Shown one piece after another: positions 1 through 7,086 of a DNA stretch of 12,244 bases (position 1 is its first letter; every line of letters starts with the position of its first letter). The notes beneath the pieces are model-generated. The model did not search any database. It had not been told where the DNA came from and was given only the letters and a program-made list of their open reading frames with translations. Origin of the DNA: DASYVD01 sp036000545. GTDB taxonomy: Bacteria > Actinomycetota > UBA4738 > CALAEC01. Both the position numbers and the translations under genes were made by a program. Where the stretch lies: the NCBI GenBank assembly GCA_036000545.1, contig DASYVD010000039.1:1-12244 (forward strand). The letters run 5' to 3'.

Positions 1-270
1 GCCGGCGACCGCGGGGAGGATCGAGATGACGTCGCCGTTGCTCACCTCGGTCTCGAGGGCTCCGAGGTACCGCACGTCCTCGTCGTTGACGTAGACGTTG
101 ACGAAACGGTGCAGCCCGCCGTGCTCGTCGAGGAGGCTCGACGTGATCCCTGGATGCTGCTCCTCGAGATCCTCGAACACCTCGCCGACTGTGGCACCGT
201 CGGCCTCCAGGACGGCCTGCCCGTTGGTGTGCCGGCGCAGGATCGTGGGGAGCTTGACCCGGACCGCCAT
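1..270 (-). CDS. cysO: CysO-type sulfur carrier protein (MoaD/ThiS ubiquitin-like), 3' end cut by window
   Basis: Ninety codons are visible from ATG at 270 to the window edge. The protein is a small beta-grasp sulfur carrier. The visible end is ILPAVAG, so probably only the last Gly of the family's GG tail and the stop lie outside. The segment LHRFVNVYVNDEDVR and the N-terminal PTILRRHT closely resemble Mycobacterium CysO as I recall it, more than generic MoaD. In that family the C-terminal glycine is adenylated by a MoeB/MoeZ-type E1 and converted to a thiocarboxylate. CysM then uses it with O-phosphoserine to form a CysO-cysteine adduct, which Mec hydrolyses. The start is supported by GGAG five bases upstream, inside the end of moeB. 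Only 2 bp separate it from the moeB stop, and mec lies just beyond, so the three genes encode the carrier, its activator and its releasing protease. Being on the ThiS or MoaD route instead is possible but less likely given mec. Confidence 0.9.
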   Translation of the reverse strand, partial: MAVRVKLPTILRRHTNGQAVLEADGATVGEVFEDLEEQHPGITSSLLDEHGGLHRFVNVYVNDEDVRYLGALETEVSNGDVISILPAVAG

Positions 271-272
271 GA

Positions 273-1130
273 CTACTCCGCCGTGGTGGCTGGAGCCCGT
301 TCAGCCTCCGGCGGCGCCTGCCCCGGCGCCAGCCCACAGAACGCCTCGTAGTCGATGAGCTCGGTGACCGTGGGGTTCTTCCCGCACACCGGGCAGTCGG
401 GGTCCCAGTTCAGCTTCATGGTGGTGAACTCCATGCCCAGCGCGTCGAACAGAAGGAGCTTCCCCACGAGCGGCTCGCCCACTCCGACCACCAGCTTGAT
501 GGCCTCCACGGCCTGGATCGACCCGATGATGCCGGGCAGCACCCCGAACACGCCCGCTTCCGCGCACGAGGGCACCGTCCCCGGCGGTGGCGGGTGCGGG
601 AACAGACACCGGTAGCACGGCGTCTCCCGACCCGGGAGAAACACCGACGCCTGTCCCTCGAACTGATAGATCGACCCGTACACGAGTGGCTTGCCCAGCA
701 TCTGCGTGGCGTCGTTCACGAGATACCGAACGGGGAAATTGTCGCTCCCGTCCACCACGACGTCGAAGGGCTCCATGATCTCGAAGGCGTTCGCCGAGCT
801 GAGGACGACGTCGTGCGCGATGACGTTCACGTTCGGGTTCAGCGACCGCAGCCGCTCGGACGCGGACTCGACCTTCGAGCGACCCACGTCGTCGGTGTCG
901 TGGAGGAGCTGTCGCTGGAGGTTCGACAGGTCGACACGGTCGAAGTCCACCAGTCCCAGCGTGCCCACGCCGGCGGCGGCCAGGTACATGGCCGCGGGAG
1001 AGCCCAGCCCCCCGGCGCCGATCAACAGCACCTTCGCCTGCATGAGCTTGCGCTGCCCGTCCCCGCCGATGTTCGGCAGGATGATGTGTCGTGCGTACCT
1101 GAGGACCTGGTCCTCGGTGAACTCCGTCAC
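273..1130 (-). CDS. moeB: MoeB/ThiF-family adenylyltransferase (E1-like activator of CysO), no rhodanese domain
   Basis: A 285-residue HesA/MoeB/ThiF protein that would adenylate the C-terminal glycine of the neighbouring CysO using ATP. Visible landmarks: nucleotide-binding GAGGLG at residues 38-43, DFDRVDLSNLQRQ at 62-74, DGSDN at 127-131, zinc-ligand pairs CYRC (C172, C175) and CPVC (C246, C249), and the conserved cysteine C189 in VPSCAEAG. The segment TVTELIDYEAFCG (254-266) is the point where MoeZ-type proteins continue into a rhodanese domain. Here only a short Ala/Pro/Glu-rich tail of about 20 residues follows, so the sulfurtransferase step must be supplied elsewhere. The start is GTG at 1130, overlapping the mec stop by 4 bp (GTGA) with AGG-rich sequence upstream, so translation is probably coupled. 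The stop is TAG, 2 bp before cysO. Function in molybdopterin or thiamine synthesis as well cannot be excluded. Confidence 0.9.
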   Translation of the reverse strand: MTEFTEDQVLRYARHIILPNIGGDGQRKLMQAKVLLIGAGGLGSPAAMYLAAAGVGTLGLVDFDRVDLSNLQRQLLHDTDDVGRSKVESASERLRSLNPNVNVIAHDVVLSSANAFEIMEPFDVVVDGSDNFPVRYLVNDATQMLGKPLVYGSIYQFEGQASVFLPGRETPCYRCLFPHPPPPGTVPSCAEAGVFGVLPGIIGSIQAVEAIKLVVGVGEPLVGKLLLFDALGMEFTTMKLNWDPDCPVCGKNPTVTELIDYEAFCGLAPGQAPPEAERAPATTAE

Positions 1131-1588
1131 GTGATCCTCACTTCCTCCTCCACGGGCGCGCCCTCCTCGAACCGGAACCCCCGCAGGACCGGCTCGTCGT
1201 CCCGAAGCGACAGGATCAGGTACCGCGTGCCCGGATACGCCGCCACCAGGTCGCCGGTGATGGGGTCACGCCAGTGGGCCTGGGCGCGATCCGTCGGGGA
1301 AGGGTAGGCCTCCGTGTGCGTGTGCGAGTGGAAGAAGGCCAGGAGATCCCACCCCCCGTCCTCGATCTCGTCGAAGACCTTGAGCTGCTCTCGCTCGTCG
1401 AACCGATAGACCACCGGGCTCTCCTCGGCGTTGCGCATCGGATACACGCGTACCGCCTTCCCGTCGATCCCTGCCACGGCACCGCAGGACTCGTTCGGAT
1501 ATCCCTTCAGAGCGTGGGAGACGATCTGCTCGTACAGCTCCCTGGGGAGCTCGATCCCTCCCTTCTGCTGTTCTACTTCTTGGCTCAT
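1127..1588 (-). CDS. mec: Mec-type JAMM metalloprotease (CysO-cysteine hydrolase)
   Basis: A 153-residue single-domain JAB1/MPN/Mov34 (JAMM) zinc peptidase. The full catalytic set is visible: E33 in NESCG, the HSHTH box with H87 and H89, S97 and D100 in SPTD. In the mycobacterial pathway the homologous Mec cleaves cysteine from the C-terminus of CysO-cysteine, regenerating the carrier; cysO two genes downstream makes this assignment strong. The length is typical for the bacterial one-domain family. ATG at 1588 gives the natural N-terminus. It is preceded by no clear Shine-Dalgarno at normal spacing; an AGGA lies about 11 bases upstream within a promoter-like TAGGAT. The stop TGA overlaps the moeB GTG start. 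selD ends 51 bp upstream on the same strand, so read-through from selD is possible. Confidence 0.9.
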   Translation of the reverse strand: MSQEVEQQKGGIELPRELYEQIVSHALKGYPNESCGAVAGIDGKAVRVYPMRNAEESPVVYRFDEREQLKVFDEIEDGGWDLLAFFHSHTHTEAYPSPTDRAQAHWRDPITGDLVAAYPGTRYLILSLRDDEPVLRGFRFEEGAPVEEEVRIT

Positions 1589-1597
1589 CGGGAAGTA

Positions 1598-1603
1598 ATC
1601 CTA
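1598..1603 (-). promoter_or_regulatory. Candidate -10 box (TAGGAT) upstream of mec
   Basis: TAGGAT fits the actinobacterial TANNNT -10 pattern and ends 9 bases before the mec ATG, so a transcript from it would have almost no leader. No convincing -35 is seen (the hexamer at 17-bp spacing is ACCTGC). The 51-bp selD-mec gap holds no evident hairpin. This is a pattern match only; it could instead act as a distant AGGA ribosome binding site. Confidence 0.25.
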
Positions 1604-1639
1604 TCAATGGCGTAGGAATTGCAGGTTGCTGAGGCGGGC

Positions 1640-2692
1640 TCAGCCTTCGATCCGCCCTCGGATCGTGATCCGCCCAGGCGGCCCCTCCGCCGTCCGCCCG
1701 ATCTCGGCAGCCTCAACTCCCCGGGTCTCGAACTCTCGGAGGAGCCCGTCGGCGCGCTCCTCCGAGATGGCCACGACGAGGCCCCCCGAAGTCTGGGCGT
1801 CGGCCAGAGCCAGCTGCTCCGCCTCGCTCAGCTCGCCCCAGTCGACGTGCGGCGCCACGAACCGGTGGTTCGAGTGGGAGCCCGCGGGAACCACGCCATC
1901 GCGGGCCAGGGCGAATGTTCCTTCGAGGAACGGCACCGCCGGCGCCTCGATCTCCGCTGCCACTCCCGAGGCGGCCAGCATGAGGTGGAGATGGCCGAGC
2001 AGCCCGTAGCCCGTCACGTCTGTGGCGGCCTCTGCTTCCGCCGCCACCATGGCCTCCGCGGCGGCAGCATTGAGGGCGGTCATGATCTCGACAGCTCGAG
2101 CGACGTGCTCCGGAGCCGTCTTCCCTCGCTTGATCCCCGTGGTGAGGATGCCTGTGCCCAGCGGCTTGGTGAGGAAGAGCCGCGCTCCCGGGGGGGCCGT
2201 CGAGTTCCGCACCACCCGGTCCAGGTCGACGAATCCCGTCACCGCCATGCCGTATTTCGGCTCGGGGTCATGGATGCTGTGGCCCCCGACGATCGCCACG
2301 CCCGCCTCCCCGGCCACCTTCGCCCCGCCGGCGAGCACGCGACCGAGCATCTCCAGGGGGAGCTCCTCGATCGGCCACGCCACGAGGTTCAGGGCGAGCA
2401 CCGGGCTCCCTCCCATCGCCCACACGTCGCTCATCGCGTTGGCCGCCGCGATCCTTCCCCAGTCGAACGGGTCGTCCACGATTGGGGTGAAGAAGTCCAC
2501 CGTCTGCACCAGCCCGCGCCCGTCGGGCAGCGCGTAGACGGCCGCGTCGTCGCCCGTCTCGGTGGCCACGACCACGCCCTCAGTTGAAGCGGGAGTGAGT
2601 TCGCCCAGCACCTGGGCCAGGTCCTCAGGACCCAGCTTGCACGCTCAGCCGGCGCCGTGGCTGTACTTGGTGAGGCGCACTTCGTCTCGCAT
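1640..2692 (-). CDS. selD: Selenide, water dikinase (selenophosphate synthetase), selenocysteine-containing
   Basis: SelD makes selenophosphate from selenide and ATP, the selenium donor for selenocysteine and selenouridine. The conventional open frame begins only at GTG 2611, but the same frame upstream to ATG 2692 reads MRDEVRLTKYSHGAG, then TGA, then ACKLGPEDLAQVL. This is the canonical SelD N-terminus: E. coli, as I recall it, has RLTQYSHGAGCGCK with catalytic C17 and K20. The TGA sits exactly at C17, so I read it as selenocysteine U16, with K19 as the catalytic lysine, giving 350 residues. Other family landmarks: GDDAAVY (D48, D49), D66 in TVDFF, SDVWAMGG near 88, GGHS at 136-139, and TDVTGYGLLGH with D225. 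A SECIS-like hairpin follows the TGA. ATG 2692 has no Shine-Dalgarno but a TATCCT box 6 bases upstream. The final stop is also TGA. A sequencing error or a dead gene is unlikely because the catalytic position and frame are exact. Confidence 0.93.
2616..2636 (-). promoter_or_regulatory. Candidate bacterial SECIS element in selD mRNA
   Basis: On the mRNA strand the arms GCTGGGTCC and GGACCTGGC pair over 9 bp (two G-U wobbles) around the 3-nt loop TGA. The upper five pairs, GGTCC/GGACC, are perfect. The loop begins 17 nt after the Sec TGA and has G as its second base. This matches the bacterial SECIS description: a short apical loop with a G in its first two bases, 16-37 nt after the UGA. The element lies within coding sequence. 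SelB binding is inferred. Confidence 0.75.
2645..2647 (-). other. In-frame TGA read as selenocysteine (SelD Sec16)
   Basis: The TGA lies between SHGAG and ACK, at the redox-active position that is Cys or Sec across the SelD family. The frame is open on both sides from 2692 to 1640. Six other genes here (mec, both GGDEF-EAL genes, the 28-residue gene, the phosphatase, and selD itself) end in TGA, so TGA is not globally reassigned and decoding must depend on local context. Confidence 0.9.
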
Positions 2693-2698
2693 AACGGC

Positions 2699-2704
2699 AG
2701 GATA
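2699..2704 (-). promoter_or_regulatory. Candidate -10 box (TATCCT) for leaderless selD transcript
   Basis: TATCCT ends 6 bases before the selD ATG, the spacing seen for leaderless actinobacterial transcripts, and no Shine-Dalgarno precedes the ATG. The -35 position (CTGGTC at 17-bp spacing) is weak. The 71-bp gap between the upstream GGDEF-EAL gene and selD shows no strong terminator hairpin. Confidence 0.35.
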
Positions 2705-2763
2705 CCCCCCGAACGAGATGCGACCAGCGGTGGGCCGAATGAAGGCGTCAGCGCGCGGCTGCG

Positions 2764-4818
2764 TCAGGTCCGGGTGGAAGCTTGCTGCGACGAGCGCTTG
2801 GCCCGACGGCGGCCGTTGGTGGGGACCGTGCTCCCCTCGAGCACTCGGAGAATCTCCTCCGACGGCGCCGGCCTTGCCAGGTAGAACCCCTGGGCCAGTT
2901 CGGCCCCGAGATCCCCGAGCTCTCGCCAGATCGCCTCGGTCTCCACTCCCTCGGCCACGACGGAGAGCCCCAGGTTCCGGCCCAAGTCGATGACCGATCG
3001 GACGATCATCGCGGCGCTCGGATCGGCGACCAGCCCGAGCACGAAGGACTTGTCGATCTTGATCTCCTGCACCGGTAGCTGCTTGAGGTAGGCGAGGGAG
3101 GAGTAGCCCGTCCCGAAGTCGTCGATCGACAGGCGCACACCCATGCCGGAGAGCTCCGCCAGGACCTCCATGCCCCTGACCGAGTCCTTCATGATCGAGC
3201 TCTCGGTGATCTCGAGCTCGAGCCATGACGGATCCACCTTCCACTTCTTCAGAAGCTGCTTCACGTCGCGGGGGAAGCGCGGGTCGTGCAGGTTCGCCGC
3301 GGAGATGTTGACCGCCACCGTGATCTCCATCCCCGAGCGCCGCCACGTTCGGAGTTGCCGCAAGCCCGTGTCGAGCACGACCAGAGTGAGGCCCTTGATG
3401 AGTCCCGTGCTCTCGGCCAGGGGGACGAACTCTTCGGGGGTGAGCAATCCCCGGCTCGGGTGCGGCCAGCGCACCAGGGCCTCCACCCCTCGGATCCGGC
3501 CGGAGCCCAGCTCCGCCTTGGGCTGGTAATGAAGGATCAGGGCACGGTCCTCGATGGCCCGACGGAGCTCCCCTGCCAGTGCCAGCCGGCTGGGGCTGTA
3601 CCGGTTGTGTTCCTCCCGGTAGGTCTCGTACCCGCCAAGGCTCTCCTTGGCCGCGTACATGGCCACGTCGGCGCGCTGGAGCAGGATGTCCACGTCCTCG
3701 CCGTGCTCCGGATACAGGGAGATCCCGACGCTGGCCCCGACGTCGAGGGTGAGTCCTCCCACCACGAGCGGCTGATCCTTGAGCGCCTTGAGCACCTTCC
3801 GGGCGACTTGGGCAGCGGCACCGGGCTGGTCCACCTTCTGAAGCAGCAATCCGAACTCGTCCCCTCCCAGCCGGGCGATGGTGTCGCTCTCGCGGAGGTT
3901 CCCCTTGAGCCGAAGGGCGATGAGCCGCAGGAGACGGTCGCCGTTCTGATGTCCGAGCGTCTCGTTGATCTCCTTGAACCGGTCGACGTCCATGATCATG
4001 ACGGCCAGCCGGAGTCCGTCGCGCCGACTGGTGAGGAGAGCTTGGTGCACCCGGTCGTGGAACAGTGTGCGGTTGGGTAACCCGGTCAGCGTGTCGTGCA
4101 GAGCCTGATGCCGGTTCTCTTCCGCCTGCCGCTGAAGACGGCGCGACGCTGCCACCACGATGCGGAACAGGCCCACCCACAGGAGAGCCAGTCCGGCGAC
4201 GAGGATCAGCGAGAGGCGGGTGGTGTCACGGCTGATCGCCGCGACCACCGGGGCGTACGGGATGTAGATCTCGAACGCTCCATCAGGGGAGGACGACGAC
4301 CCGAACTGAAGGGGGACGTACACCTCGAGGAGCGGCCCCCGGCCTCGTTCGGTCGAGTCCTCCTCCTCCTCGAGCCCGGAGACTTCGGCGGCTACCTCCC
4401 CCTCGAGCGCTTCGAGGAGGTCCTCCGACGGTGGGTAGACCCGTCCGATGAGCTCGGGGTCATCCGAGTAGACGACACGGGAGTCCCGGTCCCAGATCTT
4501 GAGCCGAACCACCTGATCACCGAGCCGGCCTCCCTCCAGGAGCAGGTCGAGCTGTGACACGCGGGCGCGGGTCATCCCGTCACGGAGATCCTCTGGGCGA
4601 AGGTGCGGCTGGACGCCCAGCCGGGCCACGAGCTCCGCGGCCTGCACCGCGCTGGCAGTGGCCTGGGCCCGGACCTGAACGCGAAGGGTGTAGGAAAGGG
4701 CCAGCCCGAGCAGCGCGAACGCTGCGAGGCTCAGGAGGCCGAACTTCTGGACCAGGCTGAGATTGGAGACGCCCCTCTTCACGACTGTGGTATCGGCGCC
4801 CCTGGGTGGAGTCTTCAT
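2764..4818 (-). CDS. Membrane GGDEF-EAL cyclic di-GMP enzyme with extracytoplasmic sensor domain
   Basis: A 684-residue bifunctional cyclic di-GMP protein. Order: TM1 about 24-44; an extracytoplasmic region about 45-198 (IWDRDSRVVYSDDPELIG and an acidic EEEED stretch, possibly Cache-like, inferred); TM2 about 202-223; short linker; GGDEF domain with GGDEF at 318-322 and the RxxD inhibitory site R309-D312; then an EAL domain. EAL-domain residues are intact: E446 (EAL), N504, E536, D566-D567 (DDFGTG), K587, E623. Both cyclase and phosphodiesterase activities are therefore possible; which one dominates cannot be read from sequence. The tail is basic. The start is ATG 4818, which places TM1 near the N-terminus. 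The frame stays open upstream to 5082, but that part only overlaps the neighbour's end with low-complexity Pro/Arg sequence. GTG 4782 is an alternative. No clear ribosome binding site is visible. It lies 55 bp after a paralogous gene. Confidence 0.9.
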   Translation of the reverse strand: MKTPPRGADTTVVKRGVSNLSLVQKFGLLSLAAFALLGLALSYTLRVQVRAQATASAVQAAELVARLGVQPHLRPEDLRDGMTRARVSQLDLLLEGGRLGDQVVRLKIWDRDSRVVYSDDPELIGRVYPPSEDLLEALEGEVAAEVSGLEEEEDSTERGRGPLLEVYVPLQFGSSSSPDGAFEIYIPYAPVVAAISRDTTRLSLILVAGLALLWVGLFRIVVAASRRLQRQAEENRHQALHDTLTGLPNRTLFHDRVHQALLTSRRDGLRLAVMIMDVDRFKEINETLGHQNGDRLLRLIALRLKGNLRESDTIARLGGDEFGLLLQKVDQPGAAAQVARKVLKALKDQPLVVGGLTLDVGASVGISLYPEHGEDVDILLQRADVAMYAAKESLGGYETYREEHNRYSPSRLALAGELRRAIEDRALILHYQPKAELGSGRIRGVEALVRWPHPSRGLLTPEEFVPLAESTGLIKGLTLVVLDTGLRQLRTWRRSGMEITVAVNISAANLHDPRFPRDVKQLLKKWKVDPSWLELEITESSIMKDSVRGMEVLAELSGMGVRLSIDDFGTGYSSLAYLKQLPVQEIKIDKSFVLGLVADPSAAMIVRSVIDLGRNLGLSVVAEGVETEAIWRELGDLGAELAQGFYLARPAPSEEILRVLEGSTVPTNGRRRAKRSSQQASTRT

Positions 4819-4851
4819 GGCCCAAACCGGCCAGTCGACGGGAAAAGGCGT

Positions 4852-4865
4852 CCCCCATCCGGGGG
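4852..4865 (-). terminator. Weak hairpin between the two GGDEF-EAL genes
   Basis: In the 55-bp gap, CCCCC and GGGGG pair around a 4-base loop, and a TTTT run follows 5 bases later on the transcribed strand. The stem is too short and the T run too distant for a confident terminator. At most it might reduce read-through into the second gene. Confidence 0.2.
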
Positions 4866-4873
4866 AAGGAGGG

Positions 4874-7036
4874 TCACTGGCCGGAAATGGCGGAGGGGTC
4901 GGGGGTGTCGGGCAGAGCGTCCCGAGCGGGGCTCGCCGGCCGCTCGGCCTGTCCGTTGGGCGGGGATTCGGCTCCGGGGCCCAGGTCCGCGGTGGTCGAC
5001 TGGAGCCACGCGGCCAACGCCTCTGGGGGCATCGGCTCGGCCAGATAGTGTCCCTGGGCCAGATCACAGCCCATGACGGCAAGCCGGTCCCAGATCTCCT
5101 CGGACTCCACCCCCTCGGCCACGACCCGGAGGCCGAGGTTCCTTCCGAGGTCGATGGTCGAGCGGACGATCACCGCGTCGTTCTCGTCCGAGAGCATGTT
5201 CATCACGAAGGACTTGTCGATCTTGATCTCGTCGACCGGCAGCTGCCGGAGGAACGCCAACGAGGAATATCCCGTCCCGAAGTCGTCGATGGAAAGCCGA
5301 ATCCGGCGGGCGGAGAGCCGCGCGAGCACGTCCATGGCGCGGGCCGGGTCCACCATCAGGCTCGTCTCGGTGATCTCGAGCTCGAGGAACCGAGGGTCGA
5401 TGTCCCACTTGTGGAGCAGCCGGACCACCTCGTCGGGGAGGCCGAGGTCCGAGAGGTTCCGCGCAGAGAGGTTTACGGACACCGACACCGGGAGGCCGAG
5501 GTCGTGCAGGGTCCGGCACTCTCCCAGGGCCGCATCGAGCACATACAAGGTGAGCGGTCGCATGAGCCCCGTGTGCTCCGCCAGGGGAACGAACTCGTCC
5601 GGCGGCAGGAGACCGCGCCGGGGGTGATGCCATCGGAGAAGGGCCTCCACGCCGGCCACCCTCCCCGAGCGCAGCTCGACCTTCGGCTGGAAGTGAAGGA
5701 CCAGCTCGTTGTCCCGGAGCGCCCTGCGCAACTCCCCGGCGAGGGCCAGACGCCCGGGGCTGTACCGATCCCGTCTGACCGTGTACACCTCGTACCCGCT
5801 GTGGGACGCCTTGGCCACGTACATGGCCACGTCGGCCCGCCGCAGCAGGACGTCCACGTCCTCGCCGTGCTGGGGGCAGATGGCGATACCGATGCTGGCG
5901 GTGATGTCCAGGGCGAGCCCGTCGACCATCAGCGGATCCTCCAGGCCTTTCAGTACCTTCGCCGCGACTGTGGTGGCCGTTGCCGCGTCCGATACCTGCG
6001 GCAGGAGGATGCCGAACTCGTCCCCGCCCAGCCGGGCCACCGTGTCGCTCTCGCGAAGGACTCCACGGAGTCGCAGGCCGACCTGTTGGAGCAGACGGTC
6101 GCCGTTGTGGTGGCCGAGCGTGTCGTTGATCTCCTTGAAGTGATCCAGGTCCATGATCATCACCGCCACCGAGGAACGCTCCCGCTGGCTGGCCCGGATG
6201 GCCTGCTGGACCCGGTCGTGGAACAGGACCCGGTTTGGCAGATCGGTCAGGGCGTCGTGGAGGGCCTGGTACTGGTTCTTCGCGGCCTGCTCGGTCAGCT
6301 GGACCAGAGACTGCTCCAGCCGCCCCACGAGCCTGGCGTTCTCCAGTGACGTGCTTGCGCTCCTGTAGACCGCCACCACCGGCAGGGCGAGCAGCGGTAC
6401 CAAGAGCGGGCTGAACGCAGCGGCGACGACGACGATCAGGGACAGGGCCAGGAGCACGCCGCTGGTGAGAGCCTGGAAGGCGAAGTCGTCCCGAAGGTAG
6501 CGAACGATGGGGACCCGTTGAGCCAGGGCCAGCGCGGCTCCGGCCAAGAAATTGTTGGTGAGGAAGAACACCCCGGCCCCCAGCATGATCGCCGGAAGGT
6601 CCGCCGTGCCGAACGGGGGACCGGCGACGTTTGGGACGCCGGCGACCACTTCCAGGACGGCGCCGGCCGCCGCCAACGATATCGTGGTTTGGGAAACGTT
6701 GAACGCGGCCTTCCACAGAGGCTTCCCCCGGCTGACGTCACCGATGAGGGAGGCGACGGCCTGGGCGACCACGGCGACCACGGTTCCCTCCGAGAGGAGG
6801 AGGGCGAAGACGAACGTCGTAGACGTCGTGATCTCTTCCTCTTCGCCGTCCCGGGCCACCTTGATGGGGAACAGCTCTCCGAGAACGGCGAACGAGGCGA
6901 ACAGCCACAGCGTTTCGGACCGCACCTCGAAGTCGCCCGGTGCCGCCATCAGGATCAGAGCGACAAGCAGCGCGAGGCCGACGGAGGTCACCGCCGCCAC
7001 GTAGAGGAACACGGGCGGGATCGTGCGCAGCCGCAT
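4874..7036 (-). CDS. Multi-pass membrane GGDEF-EAL cyclic di-GMP enzyme
   Basis: A 720-residue protein. The first 225 residues form about six or seven membrane segments (roughly 6-32, 43-59, 73-98, 113-132, 148-172, 187-224) with almost no extracytoplasmic domain, resembling integral-membrane MASE-type sensor regions (inference). A short coiled-coil-like linker (about 226-255) leads to GGDEF (GGDEF 337-341, RxxD R328-D331) and EAL. EAL residues: E464, N522, E554, D584-D585, K605, E641. All key residues are intact. The last 45 residues are Pro/Ala/Ser-rich and probably disordered. The catalytic halves are close paralogues of the next gene downstream, sharing stretches such as VARLGGDEFG/IARLGGDEFG and DDFGTGYSSLA, which suggests tandem duplication with sensor exchange. 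The start is ATG 7036; the longer frame from GTG 7114 begins inside a strong hairpin with a basic, non-membrane extension, so it is rejected. Only a weak AAGAAG precedes the ATG. Confidence 0.9.
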   Translation of the reverse strand: MRLRTIPPVFLYVAAVTSVGLALLVALILMAAPGDFEVRSETLWLFASFAVLGELFPIKVARDGEEEEITTSTTFVFALLLSEGTVVAVVAQAVASLIGDVSRGKPLWKAAFNVSQTTISLAAAGAVLEVVAGVPNVAGPPFGTADLPAIMLGAGVFFLTNNFLAGAALALAQRVPIVRYLRDDFAFQALTSGVLLALSLIVVVAAAFSPLLVPLLALPVVAVYRSASTSLENARLVGRLEQSLVQLTEQAAKNQYQALHDALTDLPNRVLFHDRVQQAIRASQRERSSVAVMIMDLDHFKEINDTLGHHNGDRLLQQVGLRLRGVLRESDTVARLGGDEFGILLPQVSDAATATTVAAKVLKGLEDPLMVDGLALDITASIGIAICPQHGEDVDVLLRRADVAMYVAKASHSGYEVYTVRRDRYSPGRLALAGELRRALRDNELVLHFQPKVELRSGRVAGVEALLRWHHPRRGLLPPDEFVPLAEHTGLMRPLTLYVLDAALGECRTLHDLGLPVSVSVNLSARNLSDLGLPDEVVRLLHKWDIDPRFLELEITETSLMVDPARAMDVLARLSARRIRLSIDDFGTGYSSLAFLRQLPVDEIKIDKSFVMNMLSDENDAVIVRSTIDLGRNLGLRVVAEGVESEEIWDRLAVMGCDLAQGHYLAEPMPPEALAAWLQSTTADLGPGAESPPNGQAERPASPARDALPDTPDPSAISGQ

Positions 7037-7086
7037 CGAATCGGTCTTCTTTTTGGTTAGGGGAAGGAGCGCCCGCGAAGAAGAAC

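Noticed and set aside
1619..2587. 322-residue plus-strand open frame opposite selD
   Set aside because: It has shadow composition, and the minus-strand frame has clear SelD motifs.
1640..2611. selD starting at GTG 2611 as a truncated gene or pseudogene
   Set aside because: The upstream in-frame sequence restores the complete SelD N-terminus with TGA exactly at the catalytic Cys/Sec site, so recoding explains it better than truncation.
2693..2763. Possible tRNA-Sec gene next to selD
   Set aside because: The gap is only 71 bp, too short for a tRNA-Sec of about 90 or more bases, and shows no cloverleaf or T-loop motif.
2645..4180. 511-residue minus-strand open frame ending in RLTKYSHGAG
   Set aside because: Its last 15 codons are the true SelD N-terminus before the Sec TGA. 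The rest is an Arg/Gly/Pro-rich shadow frame of the GGDEF-EAL gene.
4819..5082. N-terminal extension of the downstream GGDEF-EAL protein
   Set aside because: The extension is Pro/Arg low-complexity sequence that overlaps the real C-terminal coding region of the upstream paralogue. ATG 4818 puts the first membrane segment in the usual place.
4763..6349. 528-residue plus-strand open frame
   Set aside because: It lies antisense to the two GGDEF-EAL genes, has a biased Arg/Gln/His/Val composition and no recognisable domain; a high-GC shadow.
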